DNA of 64,000 nt from Kribbella italica (GCF_014205135.1 NZ_JACHMY010000001.1:3658001-3722000); one strand, 5' to 3'. Positions 24,869-36,844 are shown, counted from the stretch's first letter. Notes: generated by a model not told the origin, from the sequence alone. Translations and numbers: made by a program.

Positions 24869-24884
24869 ACTGGCTCAAGCCAGC
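24869..24884. promoter_or_regulatory. GntR operator candidate 2
   Basis: ACTGGCTCAAGCCAGC differs from operator 1 at only two positions. Centre-to-centre spacing of 45 bases is about four helical turns, so both could be bound on one face and looped, repressing both the graspetide operon and gntR-GNAT. Confidence 0.68.
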
Positions 24885-24933
24885 GCCTACGATGGACCGA
24901 CGAAACAAGGCAGCACCTGGCGAGGAGTGCGTG

Positions 24934-25719
24934 ATGAGGGAGGTTGCGACGAACCCCGACAAGGAACCTGCGAGCCGGACGATCGAGCGCGACCTGCGGC
25001 GCAGGATCGAGGACGGCGACTTGGCCGTCGGCGACAGACTGCCCTCCGAACGGAACCTGGCCGAGCAGTACGGCGTAGCTCGCAACACGGCCCGCGAAGC
25101 GATCCGCCTCCTGGCCGAACAGGGACTGGTCACCATCCGTCACGGCAGCGGCGTCACGGTGCGCGGTAAAACGCGCCTGCTGCGCTTCGGATCCGAGCGC
25201 TACGCCCGCACACTGCGTCAGGAGACCGGACTGTCTCCGTTCCGTGCCGAGGTGTCCCGGCAGGGGCGCGAAGCGAGCGTCGACTGCAGGTCGATCACCC
25301 GCATCAGCCCGCCGGCCGAGATCGCCGAGCGATTGCAGATCGATCCGGAGACCGAGACCGTCGTACGGCGGGAGAACTGGTACTACGCCGACAACGAGCC
25401 GATGCAGGTCGGCGTCACCTTTGCCCCCTGGTCGATCGTGGAGGGTACGCCGGTGGCCGACTCCGCACAGATGGGCAAGGGCAGCCTGTACGCGCGGTTC
25501 GAGGAGCGCGGTCACGCCATCACGACCATCCGCGAGGAAGTCACCGCGCGAATGCCAACGCCGGACGAAGCCAAAGGTTTGCGGATTCCGGACGCCGTAC
25601 CGGTCCTCGAAGTCACGCATACCGGCATCGATCAGAACGGGGCACCGTTCGAAGTCACGATCTTCACCATGCGTGCCGACTACAACGGCCTGGACTATCG
25701 AATGCCTGTGGAGGACTGA
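24934..25719 (+). CDS. GntR/HutC-family regulator
   Basis: 261 residues from ATG 24934. The N-terminal winged helix (TIERDLRRRIEDGDLAVGDR, LPSERNLAEQYGVARNTARE, GLVTIRHGSG) is followed by a UTRA ligand-binding domain from about residue 85 (VVRRENWYYADNEPMQ, GSLYARFEERGH, PVLEVTHTG). HutC-type regulators usually sense small molecules such as sugars, amino acids or N-acyl compounds. GAGGAG 8 bases before 24934 favours this start over ATG 24892. The gene is divergent from the graspetide operon with two palindromes between, so it most likely controls that operon and itself. Confidence 0.88.
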   Translation: MREVATNPDKEPASRTIERDLRRRIEDGDLAVGDRLPSERNLAEQYGVARNTAREAIRLLAEQGLVTIRHGSGVTVRGKTRLLRFGSERYARTLRQETGLSPFRAEVSRQGREASVDCRSITRISPPAEIAERLQIDPETETVVRRENWYYADNEPMQVGVTFAPWSIVEGTPVADSAQMGKGSLYARFEERGHAITTIREEVTARMPTPDEAKGLRIPDAVPVLEVTHTGIDQNGAPFEVTIFTMRADYNGLDYRMPVED

Positions 25720-25722
25720 CCT

Positions 25723-26241
25723 GTGCCAGATCCCATCATTCGCCCGCGCCAGGACGACGACCTCGAGCCGGCGGGCGCCGCCCTGGTCGACGTCCACAGC
25801 ACAGACGGTTACCCGGTCGAGGGCGTCGCGGATCCAGTCGCCTGGCTCGAGCCCGATGGGCTGATCAGTTCCTGGATCGCCGAACTGGACGGTCAGATCG
25901 TCGGGCATGTGGCGATCAGCGAACCGCAACCCGGTGACGACGCGGTCCGGCTCTGGCTGGAGCAGTCCGACGACACAGTCGACAAGGTGGCGGTGGTCGG
26001 GCGCTTGTTCGTCACCAAGGCGGCCCGCCGCAAGGCGATCGGAGAGAAACTGGCTCGCGCTGTCGTGACCGACCCCCTGGTCCGCGGCAAGCGCCTGGTC
26101 CTCGACGTGATGGACAAGGACCAGGACGCCATCCGGCTGTACGAACGACTCGGGCTTCAGAAGATCGGGACCGCAACCCACACGTTCGGCGAGGGCCAGA
26201 CGATCACGGCGCACTGCTACGTCGTGCCTGAGATCCCGTAG
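25723..26241 (+). CDS. GNAT-family N-acetyltransferase
   Basis: 172 residues from GTG 25723, only three bases after gntR and so co-transcribed. Typical GNAT core: IRPRQDDDLEPAG, ELDGQIVGHVAI, VGRLFVTKAARRKAIGEKLA (acetyl-CoA pyrophosphate loop, a variant R-K-A-I-G in place of RxxGxG/A) and AIRLYERLGLQKIG. Placement in the GntR operon suggests a role tied to the graspetide, such as tailoring or self-protection, but it could act on the inducing molecule instead. Confidence 0.85.
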   Translation: MPDPIIRPRQDDDLEPAGAALVDVHSTDGYPVEGVADPVAWLEPDGLISSWIAELDGQIVGHVAISEPQPGDDAVRLWLEQSDDTVDKVAVVGRLFVTKAARRKAIGEKLARAVVTDPLVRGKRLVLDVMDKDQDAIRLYERLGLQKIGTATHTFGEGQTITAHCYVVPEIP

Positions 26242-26337
26242 CACCGATGCTTTCCAGATAGCCCGGCGCAGCAGCACTCTCTCCCTCAGCCACAGCGTGT
26301 CTGTGCTTTGGGCACTGCGGATGGGCCAGCGGCCTCA

Positions 26338-26404
26338 CTCTATTCTCTTTGTTCTTGTTCTTGTCTCTTGCCTTTTGTTCTTTGCCTTTGTGTCTATCTC
26401 TTGT
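26338..26404. other. Pyrimidine-rich low-GC tract in the convergent gap right of the graspetide cluster
   Basis: Almost pure C/T/G run with repeated TTGTTCTTG and TCTTTG words, out of place in this genome. It lies in the 162-base convergent gap between the GNAT gene and the winged-helix gene. Its opening CTCTATTCTCTTTGTTCT resembles the complement of 22011-22044. It may be a terminator-like or boundary sequence. No gene is apparent. Confidence 0.35.
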
Positions 26405-26961
26405 CAGGCGGCTGGGAGCAAGTGGAAGCCGACGCCTCGGACTGCGTGGATGGTTACTGTCGCGCCGAGGTGGGCGAGTTTTTGGCGGAGGCGTTTTACT
26501 ACCGAGTGGATGTGGGAGCCGTGGCCGAGGTGTTCGTTGCCCCAGACGGCGTGGTGGAGGTGTTGGTAGGTCCAGACCTGGCCCGGTTTTTGGACCAGGC
26601 AGTGGAGGAAGTCGTGTTCCAGGCGGGTCAGGGGGACCTCGCGGTCCTTCCAGCGGACGACTCGGCGGTCCTCGTCGAGGCGGAGGGCGGCGGGGAGGGC
26701 GACCACGTTGCCGGTTCTGGGCAGGGGTGCCTCGATCTGGGCAGGAGCTTCAACCGGCGGGTCCGGCGGGAGGACTCCGGGGGTCAGTACGACGGGCTGG
26801 GAGCCGGTGCCGGTGGTGAGGTCCAGGAAGGCTCGGGCCTGGTCGGCGCTGGAGACCAGGAGCAAGGCCTCGGCACCGCTCAGCAGGCGTGCCAGTTGGA
26901 CGCGTTCGGCACTGGTCGTGGCGACGCCGATGATCAACGACGAGTCCGGCACAGTCTCCAT
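26404..26961 (-). CDS. Orphan winged-helix regulator, paralogue of the 13-kb regulator
   Basis: 185 residues. The C-terminal OmpR/PhoB-type winged helix (LTRLEHDFLHCLVQKP, VWTYQHLHHAVWGNEHLG, IHSVVKRLRQKLAHLG, AVRGVGFHLL) closely matches the protein at 13048-13620. The N-terminal half (LIIGVATTSAERVQLARLL, LLLVSSADQARAFL) is again a short receiver-like segment without phosphoacceptor. A Pro-rich linker joins the two. GGAGGGG before ATG 26961 decides the start over a TTG at 26979. No kinase gene is nearby; the upstream neighbour is a chitinase gene on the same strand. Confidence 0.82.
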   Translation of the reverse strand: METVPDSSLIIGVATTSAERVQLARLLSGAEALLLVSSADQARAFLDLTTGTGSQPVVLTPGVLPPDPPVEAPAQIEAPLPRTGNVVALPAALRLDEDRRVVRWKDREVPLTRLEHDFLHCLVQKPGQVWTYQHLHHAVWGNEHLGHGSHIHSVVKRLRQKLAHLGATVTIHAVRGVGFHLLPAA

Positions 26962-27127
26962 GGAGGCCCCTCCGCTCAAACGTTTGCCGGGTCAGGCGCA
27001 GGGACCAGTACGCTCAACCGCGAAGGCTAAGTCAAGGGAAACCCTGCGCGACCGGGTGGCACAAATGCGACCTGGCCGAGACCGGCCACTCCCGGAGCCG
27101 CCGTAGTAGCGGCCTCCGGACAGGCCG

Positions 27128-27163
27128 GTACGCCGTACTGCGAACGCCCGCAGTACGGCGTAC
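27128..27163. terminator. Hairpin downstream of the chitinase gene
   Basis: 15-bp perfect stem GTACGCCGTACTGCG with loop AACGCC and its exact complement. It lies in the 375-base gap between the chitinase gene and the winged-helix gene, about 175 bases after the chitinase stop. A terminator is most likely; a dispersed palindromic repeat is the alternative. The rest of the gap contains no recognisable gene or motif. Confidence 0.5.
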
Positions 27164-27336
27164 GCCCGGCCGCGCCGCCAGACGCGGAGCCGGGAGACGG
27201 GGGAACCGAGCAGCCCGCCACCTGTGGTGGGCGGCGACCGGCCAGGCCCGCGGCACGCCGGCAACAGCGGACGTGGAGGCGCCCGGACCCTCTGCCGGAC
27301 GGGGCAGAAGGACCGGACGCGGGAAGGGCTGCCGGA

Positions 27337-28599
<1,263 letters not shown>

Positions 28600-28820
28600 G
28601 GTGTTCCTCCAGGGGGGCGGGAGAGGCACTGTCCGCACCCTACTCAGCACACCGGGTTAAGAAAAGAAGAAACCCAAATAAAAATGTTCACGTGATCACC
28701 GAACCGTTGGGTGTCCTGCCTCCCAGCCCCGGCGGACGACCCTGGGAAACAGGTGTGATCAGAGGCTGGTCCGGCGTGCATCAGAACCGCTTCACGGAGT
28801 AATCTCCTCGCGCACGGTCA

Positions 28821-29795
28821 ATGACCGTATCGACGGAGGAACACGTGCCTGGATCACCGCGGCGACCCGCTCGGATCTGGCTGCTTGCCCTCCTGGTCGT
28901 GCCGCTGCTTCTCACCGCTGTTCTGGTCGCCTTCAAGGGCGACGGGCTGAGCAACGCGACCGCCGACGAAGCCGGTACGGCGGAAGCGCCCGCCACTCCC
29001 CCAGCGCCCAGCGCCTCGGCGAGCGTCGTACCGCCGGAGACCGAGGCCGCGCCGTTCTCCGTCGCGTGGACCGAGGAGGACGGCCTGCAGGTCACCGCCG
29101 TACTGCGGGACGAGGCCGCGAAGGACAAGGTCGTCGGCGAGATCCAGGGGCTGCTCGACGAGGGCGAGACCTTCGGCGACAGGCTGACGGTCGACGCCGC
29201 GAGCGGCCTGGCGAGTCCGAGCGCCCTGGTCGGCGTACTGCAGGCGCTGCGATCGGCGACCGGTGAGGTCGCGGTGCGGTACGACGGGGCGACGATCACG
29301 CTGAGCGGCGATGTCGCGGACCAGGCGACCAAGGCGACGGCGGCGCGGGCGGCGGCGAAGGCCGTGCCGGGGGCCATCGTGGCGAACGAGCTGCGCGTGC
29401 CGACCGCCACGAAGCCGACGGTCAGCGAGGCCTGCCGGACGTTCGAGGGCCGGCTGACGCAGGTGACCGGCCAGCACCGGATCGTGTTCCTGTCCGGTAC
29501 GGCGATCGTGAACGAGCGGTCGCGGGGATCGGTCGCGCGGGTCGCCGCGCTGCTGAAGAGCTGCGCCACCGCCCGGGTCGAGGTCGGCGGTCACACCGAC
29601 AACCTCGGCGATCCGTCGACCAGCCTGCCGCTGTCGCAGAAGCGCGCGGACGCGGTGAAGAGCGAGCTGGTCCGGCTCGGCGTACCGGCCGGGCGGATCA
29701 TCAGCCGCGGGTACGGCGAGTCCGAGCCGGTCGCGTCCAACCACACCTCCGCCGGGCGGATCGCGAACCGCCGGGTGGAGATCCGAGTTCCGTAG
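28821..29795 (+). CDS. arfA: OmpA-domain membrane protein ArfA-like
   Basis: 324 residues. One N-terminal membrane helix (IWLLALLVVPLLLTAVLVAF) precedes an Ala/Pro linker, a BON-like central domain (VTAVLRDEAAKDKVVGEIQG; AVRYDGATITLSGDVAD) and a C-terminal OmpA/MotB peptidoglycan-binding domain with VEVGGHTDN, SQKRADAVKSELVRLGV and NRRVEIRVP. This is the architecture of mycobacterial ArfA (OmpATb), linked to adaptation to acid. The next two genes match the small partners ArfB and ArfC, which supports the name. Confidence 0.87.
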   Translation: MTVSTEEHVPGSPRRPARIWLLALLVVPLLLTAVLVAFKGDGLSNATADEAGTAEAPATPPAPSASASVVPPETEAAPFSVAWTEEDGLQVTAVLRDEAAKDKVVGEIQGLLDEGETFGDRLTVDAASGLASPSALVGVLQALRSATGEVAVRYDGATITLSGDVADQATKATAARAAAKAVPGAIVANELRVPTATKPTVSEACRTFEGRLTQVTGQHRIVFLSGTAIVNERSRGSVARVAALLKSCATARVEVGGHTDNLGDPSTSLPLSQKRADAVKSELVRLGVPAGRIISRGYGESEPVASNHTSAGRIANRRVEIRVP

Positions 29796-29806
29796 GGGTC
29801 GTGTCG

Positions 29807-29905
29807 ATGAGTTCGCTGTACGCACAGCTGTGGGTGCTTCTGCTGGCCGCCTTCGTCCTGGGCAGCGCCGCCGCCTACGTGATCCACCGGAGCACCCAGC
29901 GATGA
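29807..29905 (+). CDS. arfB: Small membrane protein ArfB-like
   Basis: 32 residues, MSSLYAQLWVLLLAAFVLGS followed by AAAYVIHRSTQR: one membrane helix and a short basic tail. It lies 11 bases after arfA and overlaps arfC by ATGA. Size and position match the ArfB channel accessory protein. GTG 29801 in the same frame would add two residues. Confidence 0.78.
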   Translation: MSSLYAQLWVLLLAAFVLGSAAAYVIHRSTQR

Positions 29906-30444
29906 GCACCCTGGCCCGCAACAACTGGCCGTGGGAGCTCGTGGCGTTCCTGCTGGGAGCGGTCATCACGTGGATCCTCCTGAACCGCCGCGAACCGGTC
30001 GCAGCCGAAGTACCTGAAGAAGAAGCAGTAGACGAAGAGAAAGTCCTGGTCACAGCCGGTGCTCCGCTTGAGCGGAGCGAGGAGCACCAGGCGCCGGTGA
30101 GCCGAGCAGCCCCGAAGCCGAAGGCAAGCCCCGCCGAGGAGCAACCCGCCTTCTCCCAGCGCATGGATCTCGTGGAGTCGTCGCAGCCGACGCTGTTCGA
30201 CGGGTCCGGGCGGGCCGTCGTACCGGGGAGGTACGGACCGGGATCGGCCGACGCCGTGGAGCACCAGGGCCCGCCCGACGGGTTCACGATCAAGGGCAAC
30301 GCCCAGTCGATGCTCTTCCACACCCCGGACTCGCCGTACTACGGCCGCACCAAGCCCGAGGTCTGGTTCCGCACCGAGACCGACGCCGAACAGGCCGGCT
30401 TCACCAAGTACGTCCGCAAGCCCCGCAAGTCCCCCGGTGCCTGA
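29902..30444 (+). CDS. arfC: Membrane protein ArfC-like (sunset-domain variant)
   Basis: 180 residues. An N-terminal helix (WELVAFLLGAVITWILLNRR) is followed by an acidic, Pro-rich linker and a C-terminal soluble segment PDGFTIKGNAQSMLFHTPDS with YYGRTKPEVWFRTETDAEQAGF. This G-x-x-K-G-N...PxSPYY...WF...DAExAGF pattern is the sunset domain found in actinobacterial ArfC variants. Start at ATG 29902 inside the arfB stop (ATGA). It probably forms a membrane complex with ArfA and ArfB. Confidence 0.82.
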   Translation: MSTLARNNWPWELVAFLLGAVITWILLNRREPVAAEVPEEEAVDEEKVLVTAGAPLERSEEHQAPVSRAAPKPKASPAEEQPAFSQRMDLVESSQPTLFDGSGRAVVPGRYGPGSADAVEHQGPPDGFTIKGNAQSMLFHTPDSPYYGRTKPEVWFRTETDAEQAGFTKYVRKPRKSPGA

Positions 30445-30494
30445 CACCTGCTCGCCGTTAGCATCGGCGCGACGAGCCGACAGCAGGAGGATCG

Positions 30495-30704
30495 ATGCAG
30501 CGCGAGATTCACGTCCCGTTCAAGGCCGAGCAGGACGAGGACGGAGTCTGGGCGGCCACCGCGGCGCTGACCCCGGACGCCTTCGCCCACGGCCAGGGAC
30601 CGACGCGCGAGGCGGCGATCGAGGACCTCAAGGAAGCTCTCGCCCTGCTCGCCGAGGAGGTCGGCGCACCGGACCAGCTGGTCGTGACCATCGAGGCCGA
30701 CTGA
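30495..30704 (+). CDS. HicB-like small protein
   Basis: 69 residues, IHVPFKAEQDEDGVWAATAA, then AHGQGPTREAAIEDLKEALALL. This is the partial RNase H-like fold of the HicB superfamily. No HicA toxin or DNA-binding tail accompanies it, so it is an orphan rather than a recognisable toxin-antitoxin. AGGAGG lies 6 bases before ATG 30495. Confidence 0.72.
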   Translation: MQREIHVPFKAEQDEDGVWAATAALTPDAFAHGQGPTREAAIEDLKEALALLAEEVGAPDQLVVTIEAD

Positions 30705-31066
30705 TGGCCGGCGGACGTCCTGGTCTTGTCGGACGGTCGCCGCGGACCGACCAGAACTAACGCGCGAGGGGCTGGGAAGCAACGCGGGTGAGGTAACGAA
30801 TCGGTCCTGGAATAGGGTGATGTGGCCCCTATTTGCTTGTACTGGCAAAGCGGCGTCACACTGACTCCAACGCCGGGCCGGACCGAGTCCCACGGCGTCA
30901 ATCCACACCACCCCCGGACACCCCGGACCCTGGTTCCTTTTGAGATGCCCGCAGTCCGGGTACGGGAACCGGAGCCCGCCCCCGGTGTCCACCCGCGCGT
31001 CGCCGGAATCGTCCGGTGGTGGCAGCCGCAAGTACCGCTAGGTTTGGACCGAGGGGAATACACCCG
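30705..31066. other. Intergenic region upstream of treS
   Basis: About 360 bases without a convincing gene. It holds a small hairpin AATAGGG (30811-30817) with CCCTATT (30827-30833) followed by a T-rich TTGCTTGT, which may terminate the arf/hicB transcript. The treS promoter must lie in the remainder; I see no clear consensus boxes. Confidence 0.4.
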
Positions 31067-32787
<1,721 letters not shown>

Positions 32788-32791
<4 letters not shown>

Positions 32792-34221
32792 CTTCCCATC
32801 TGGACCTGGTCCAGTCCTTCTGCATCCACCAGCGATGGTTCGGTGAGAAAGGACATGACGTCGACGTCGAAGCGATGGCCACCTCGGTGTGGCTGTCGGA
32901 CGAGGGCGTCTGGCCCGCGGTCCGGATCGGGTTCGTCTACTGCTCGGGCCCTCCCGGCGCGGAGAACGCCATCCGCGTCTACCAGTTGCCGCTCAGCTAC
33001 CACACCGCGCCGGTCGACAACCTCGGCCACGCGCTGATCGGCGACTGGTCCGAGCCCGACCTGGGTGACACCCGGGTCTGGGTGTACGACGCCCTGCACG
33101 ACAAGGAAGCCACGCCGTACTGGCTGGACGCACTTACCCACGGGCGCCGGTTAGCAAGCTTGGAGTTCCACCCGGTGCACGCACCGGACCGCACGCTCGT
33201 CGTACCGGACGACGCCCAGTCGCTGGTGCTGACGGTCGAGCAGAGCAACACGTCGCTGGTCTTCGGCGACACCGCCTTGCTGAAGGTGTTCCGCCGGCTC
33301 GAGCCCGGGAGCAATCCCGGGGTCGAGATCGAGTCGGCGCTCACCGAGGCCGGCTCCGAGCTGGTGCCCGAGGTGCTCGGGTCGGCGCGTGGTTCCTGGC
33401 CGCGCGCCGGCGGCGGCACCGACTCCGGCGACCTGGCGATGATGACGGCGTTCGAGAAGAACTCGACCGACGGCTGGTCGTACGCGACGACGTCGGTCCG
33501 CGACCTGTACGCCGAGGCCGACCTGCACGCCGAAGAGGTCGGCGGCGACTTCGCCGGGGAGTCGCACCGGCTCGGCGCGGCGACGGCCGAGGTGCACTCG
33601 GAGCTGGCCAAGGCGCTCGGCTCCGATGTCTGGGCGCCGGACCTGATGATCCAGCACGCCGCCGCGATGCAGCGCCGGCTGGACCGGGCCGCCGCGGCGA
33701 TCCCGGAGCTGCAGCCGTACGCCGAAGGTCTCAGCCGGGCCTTCACCTCGCTCGCGGAGTACGGCGAGGCGGTGCCGGTGCAGCGGATCCACGGTGACTT
33801 CCACCTGGGCCAGGTGCTGCGCACGATCAACGGCTGGAAGCTGATCGACTTCGAGGGCGAGCCGGCCAAGTCGCTGATCGAGCGGCGCGCGCTGGACACC
33901 CCGATCAAGGACATCGCCGGCATGCTGCGCTCGTTCGACTACGCGGCCCGCTCGCTGCTCGCCGATCACCTGGGCGACCAGCAGATCGCTTACCGCGCGG
34001 CCGAGTGGGCCAACCGGAACCGTCGCGCCTTCTGCGACGGGTACGCCGAGGTCGCCGGCACGGACCCCCGCGACCAGGGAGTGCTGCTCAGCGCGTTCCT
34101 GGCCGACAAGGTCATCTACGAGACGATGTACGAGGCGCGCAACCGGCCGAGCTGGCTGCCGATCCCGCTGGCCGCGGCCGCTCAGCTGAGCACCACGGAG
34201 TCGTCCACCGACGACGACTGA
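32788..34221 (+). CDS. pep2: Maltokinase
   Basis: Phosphorylates maltose with ATP to maltose-1-phosphate, the GlgE donor. 477 residues with an N-terminal cap domain (SFCIHQRWFGEKG) and an aminoglycoside-phosphotransferase-like kinase core: TALLKVFRRLEPGSNPGVEI, the catalytic loop IHGDFHLGQVL, and the metal site WKLIDFEGEPAK. Late motifs DIAGMLRSFDYAA and FLADKVIYETMYEARNRPSW are characteristic of actinobacterial maltokinases. It overlaps treS by four bases. The usual partner glgB comes next on the strand but only after an inserted regulator gene. Confidence 0.94.
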
Positions 34222-34245
34222 CCGCTGCGCCGGGTCGCGTCGGCG

Positions 34246-34309
34246 CCCGCGATCGCGGGTGTTCCCGCGCCCGGGCCGTCGTCCACGGCCGACGGTTGGC
34301 CGGGCCCGG
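34246..34309. terminator. GC-rich hairpins between pep2 and the AfsR-like gene
   Basis: The perfect palindrome CCCGCGATCGCGGG (34246-34259) is followed by an imperfect hairpin, CCGTCG (34276-34281) with CGACGG (34290-34295) flanked by CCCGGG arms (34270 and 34304). This probably ends or attenuates treS-pep2 transcription before the regulator gene. Confidence 0.45.
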
Positions 34310-34338
34310 GGAGCTGTGGCGCTGCCATACTTCTCCCT

Positions 34339-36768
34339 ATGCCATCCGAGCCGCAGCTGGAGGTCCTGGTTCTGGGACCTCTCGCCGTGCGGCTCAACGG
34401 CGTGGCGATCGCAGTCGACCGGCCGCTGGAGCGCGCACTGCTGGTGCGACTCGCACTCGCGAACGGCCTGCCGGTTCCTGATCAGCGACTCGCTGTCGAT
34501 CTGTGGGGCGACGTCGATCTCGCGCGACCGACCGAGCGCCTGCGGGTGCTCGCCTCCCGGCTGCGGGCCGCGCTGGGGACTCCCGACGTCCTGACGCGAG
34601 CCTCCAACGGGTACGCGCTTTCGGCGCAGATGACCGATCTGGTCGGCGCTCGGTCGCTGGCCAAGGGTCTGTACGCCGCGGCGCGGGCTGGTGATCACGC
34701 GACGGTGAGCGCACTCGGGCGCGAGGCCCTGGCGCTGTGGCGGGGTGCGTCGCTGGCTGATCTGCGGGCGGTTCCGTACGCCGCGACCGAGGCCGAGCAG
34801 CTGGACACCTGGCGGCTGGATCTGCAGGTGGAGCGGCTGGACGCGGAGCTCGCGCTCGGCGGTGCGACCGAGGCCGGGCGGGAGTTGGAGGGGCTGGCCG
34901 CTGAGCATCCGTTGCACGAGCGGCTGTCGTGCTTGCTCGCGCTGGCTCTCTACCGGACCGGGCGGCAGGCGGATGCGCTCAACCGGCTGGCGCGACTGCG
35001 GTCGCGGCTGGCGGACGACCTCGGGGTGGATCCGGCGCCGGAGACTGCGGAGATGGAGCTGCGTCTGCTGCGGCAGGATCCGGCGCTGCTGCTGCCCCAG
35101 GTCGGCTCTGAAGAGTTGGTCGTCGCGCAGCCCTCGGCGGCCTCCACATTGCCCTTGCCGATGACAACATTTGTGGGACGGCAGGCCGAGCTGGGTGATC
35201 TGGTCCGGCGGTTGGGGTCACCTGGGCTGATCACGCTCACTGGTGGACCTGGGAGCGGGAAGTCGCGGCTTGCTCTGGAAGCCGCGGCGGCCTCGGGGCG
35301 CGCGGTGCGGTTGGTGCAGCTCGCCCCGCTGGACCGGGTGGACGCGGTCCTGGCCGCGCTCGCAGGAGAAGATGCCGACAGCAACCACTTGGTTGATGGG
35401 GATCTCGATGCGGTGACGGCCGCGCTCGGCGGCGCGCTGGTGGTGCTCGACAACGCCGAGCACGTGGTCGAGTCGGTGGCCGAGGTTGTCGCCGGGTTGT
35501 TGCGGCGAAAGCCTGGGCTGACGATTCTGGTCACCTCACAGCGTCCCCTGCAGCTCGGCGAGGAAGAGCTGCGGCCGATGGATCCGCTCGACGGAGTCGC
35601 AGCCGCGCAGTTGTTCACCGAGCGGTGCGCGGCCGATGCGCAGGGCGCCGATCCCCAACTGGTCGCAGCGATCTGTACGGCGGTCGACCGGCTGCCACTC
35701 GGGATCGAGCTGGCCGCCGGCCTCACGCGCACACTGACCGTCCCCCAGCTCGCCGACCGCATGCGCCCGCTGGTCGCCGGATCGAAAGATCCGCACCTGA
35801 TCGCCGGACCGCGCGATCCGCACCTGAGCATGATCGCCGCGTCGACCGACCCGCACACCAACCTGGTCGCCGGATCGCGAGATCCGCACCCGAGCCTGAT
35901 CGCCGCGCTGGACTGGTCGCATCAGCTTCTCGGTGAGGCGGAGCGTGCCGTGCTGCGGCGGGTCGCGGTGTTCGCCGACGGGTTCACGCTGGAGGCGGCG
36001 GAGCAGGTCGCGGTCGATCCGCGGGACGTGGCGCCTGCGTTGACCGAGCTCGCGGATCGCAGTCTGCTCACCGTGGAGGCCGTGGGCGGGCGGCGGTTCA
36101 GGATGCTGGAGACCGTCCGGGACTACGCGCTCGGCAAGTTCGCCGAGACCGGCGAGGTCGAGACGCTCGCGACTCTCTACCTCCACACGGGCCAGGCGGA
36201 GCAGGCGCGGACGGCGTACGAGTCCTGCGTCGCCGCGGATCGCGTGGCCGGCGACGAGCAAGGCCTGTCGCGCGGGCTCGGCAATCTCGCCGGGGCCCTG
36301 GTCGCGCTCGGCCGGCTCGACGAAGCGCTGGAGGCCGTGGCCGAGTCCGACCACTGCGCGCGGCAGTTCGACGACCGGCAGCTCCTCTCGGTGAACGACG
36401 GGATCCGCGGCGCGGTCGCGGCGGCCCGCGGCGAGTACGCCGACGCGGAGAAGCATCTGCGCGCCGCGGTCGATCACGGCGCCGGCATCACGATGGCCCA
36501 CCTCGACCTGGCCGACGTACTGATCCGGCAGGGCGAACTGATCGAGGCGGCCTCCTTGCTGGACGCCGTCTTCGCCGGGTCGCCGGTGAACAGCACAACC
36601 TGGCTGGCGGCCCGGGCGATCGCGACGGCGTTGGCCCACGCCCAGCAGGACGTTCCGTTGACGGCACAGCTGCTGAGCGAGACGCTGACGGCGTACGAGA
36701 CGTCGTCGTTCGCCTGGCCGCGGTACACCGACCGCTTGCTCGCGGTGCGTGACGCCCTGCAGCGGTGA
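34339..36768 (+). CDS. AfsR/SARP-like regulator (winged helix-BTAD-NB-ARC-TPR)
   Basis: 809 residues. An N-terminal winged helix ([30 protein letters not shown]) precedes a BTAD domain ([13 protein letters not shown] ... [19 protein letters not shown]). An NB-ARC ATPase begins near residue 270 with [10 protein letters not shown]-loop [21 protein letters not shown] and the ILVTSQRPL sensor. TPR-like C-terminal repeats follow ([20 protein letters not shown]). Inside the NB-ARC region an 11-residue unit is repeated four times in tandem (35773-35898). The C-terminus is shorter than in many family members. It lies between pep2 and glgB, so control of glucan/trehalose genes is a reasonable guess. 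Confidence 0.87.
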   Translation: MPSEPQLEVLVLGPLAVRLNGVAIAVDRPLERALLVRLALANGLPVPDQRLAVDLWGDVDLARPTERLRVLASRLRAALGTPDVLTRASNGYALSAQMTDLVGARSLAKGLYAAARAGDHATVSALGREALALWRGASLADLRAVPYAATEAEQLDTWRLDLQVERLDAELALGGATEAGRELEGLAAEHPLHERLSCLLALALYRTGRQADALNRLARLRSRLADDLGVDPAPETAEMELRLLRQDPALLLPQVGSEELVVAQPSAASTLPLPMTTFVGRQAELGDLVRRLGSPGLITLTGGPGSGKSRLALEAAAASGRAVRLVQLAPLDRVDAVLAALAGEDADSNHLVDGDLDAVTAALGGALVVLDNAEHVVESVAEVVAGLLRRKPGLTILVTSQRPLQLGEEELRPMDPLDGVAAAQLFTERCAADAQGADPQLVAAICTAVDRLPLGIELAAGLTRTLTVPQLADRMRPLVAGSKDPHLIAGPRDPHLSMIAASTDPHTNLVAGSRDPHPSLIAALDWSHQLLGEAERAVLRRVAVFADGFTLEAAEQVAVDPRDVAPALTELADRSLLTVEAVGGRRFRMLETVRDYALGKFAETGEVETLATLYLHTGQAEQARTAYESCVAADRVAGDEQGLSRGLGNLAGALVALGRLDEALEAVAESDHCARQFDDRQLLSVNDGIRGAVAAARGEYADAEKHLRAAVDHGAGITMAHLDLADVLIRQGELIEAASLLDAVFAGSPVNSTTWLAARAIATALAHAQQDVPLTAQLLSETLTAYETSSFAWPRYTDRLLAVRDALQR
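35773..35898 (+). repeat. In-frame tandem repeat inside the AfsR-like gene
   Basis: Four consecutive units, [31 protein letters not shown] and [11 protein letters not shown], mostly 33 bases each, just before [16 protein letters not shown] homologues normally have one R-D-P-H-like segment ahead of the ALDWS motif, so three extra copies have accumulated here. Confidence 0.85.
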
Positions 36769-36844
36769 GTCGGTCTTGTGTACGTCCCCGACGGACGGGT
36801 ACGGGATGCGGGAATCGAAGAGTCCATCGGGCAGGATTGGGTGC

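Noticed and set aside
26349..27030. Plus-strand frames over the second winged-helix gene
   Set aside because: They run antisense to a clear OmpR-type regulator and read through the low-complexity tract.
30495..30704. Complete HicAB toxin-antitoxin module
   Set aside because: Only a HicB-like protein is present; no HicA-like gene lies on either side.
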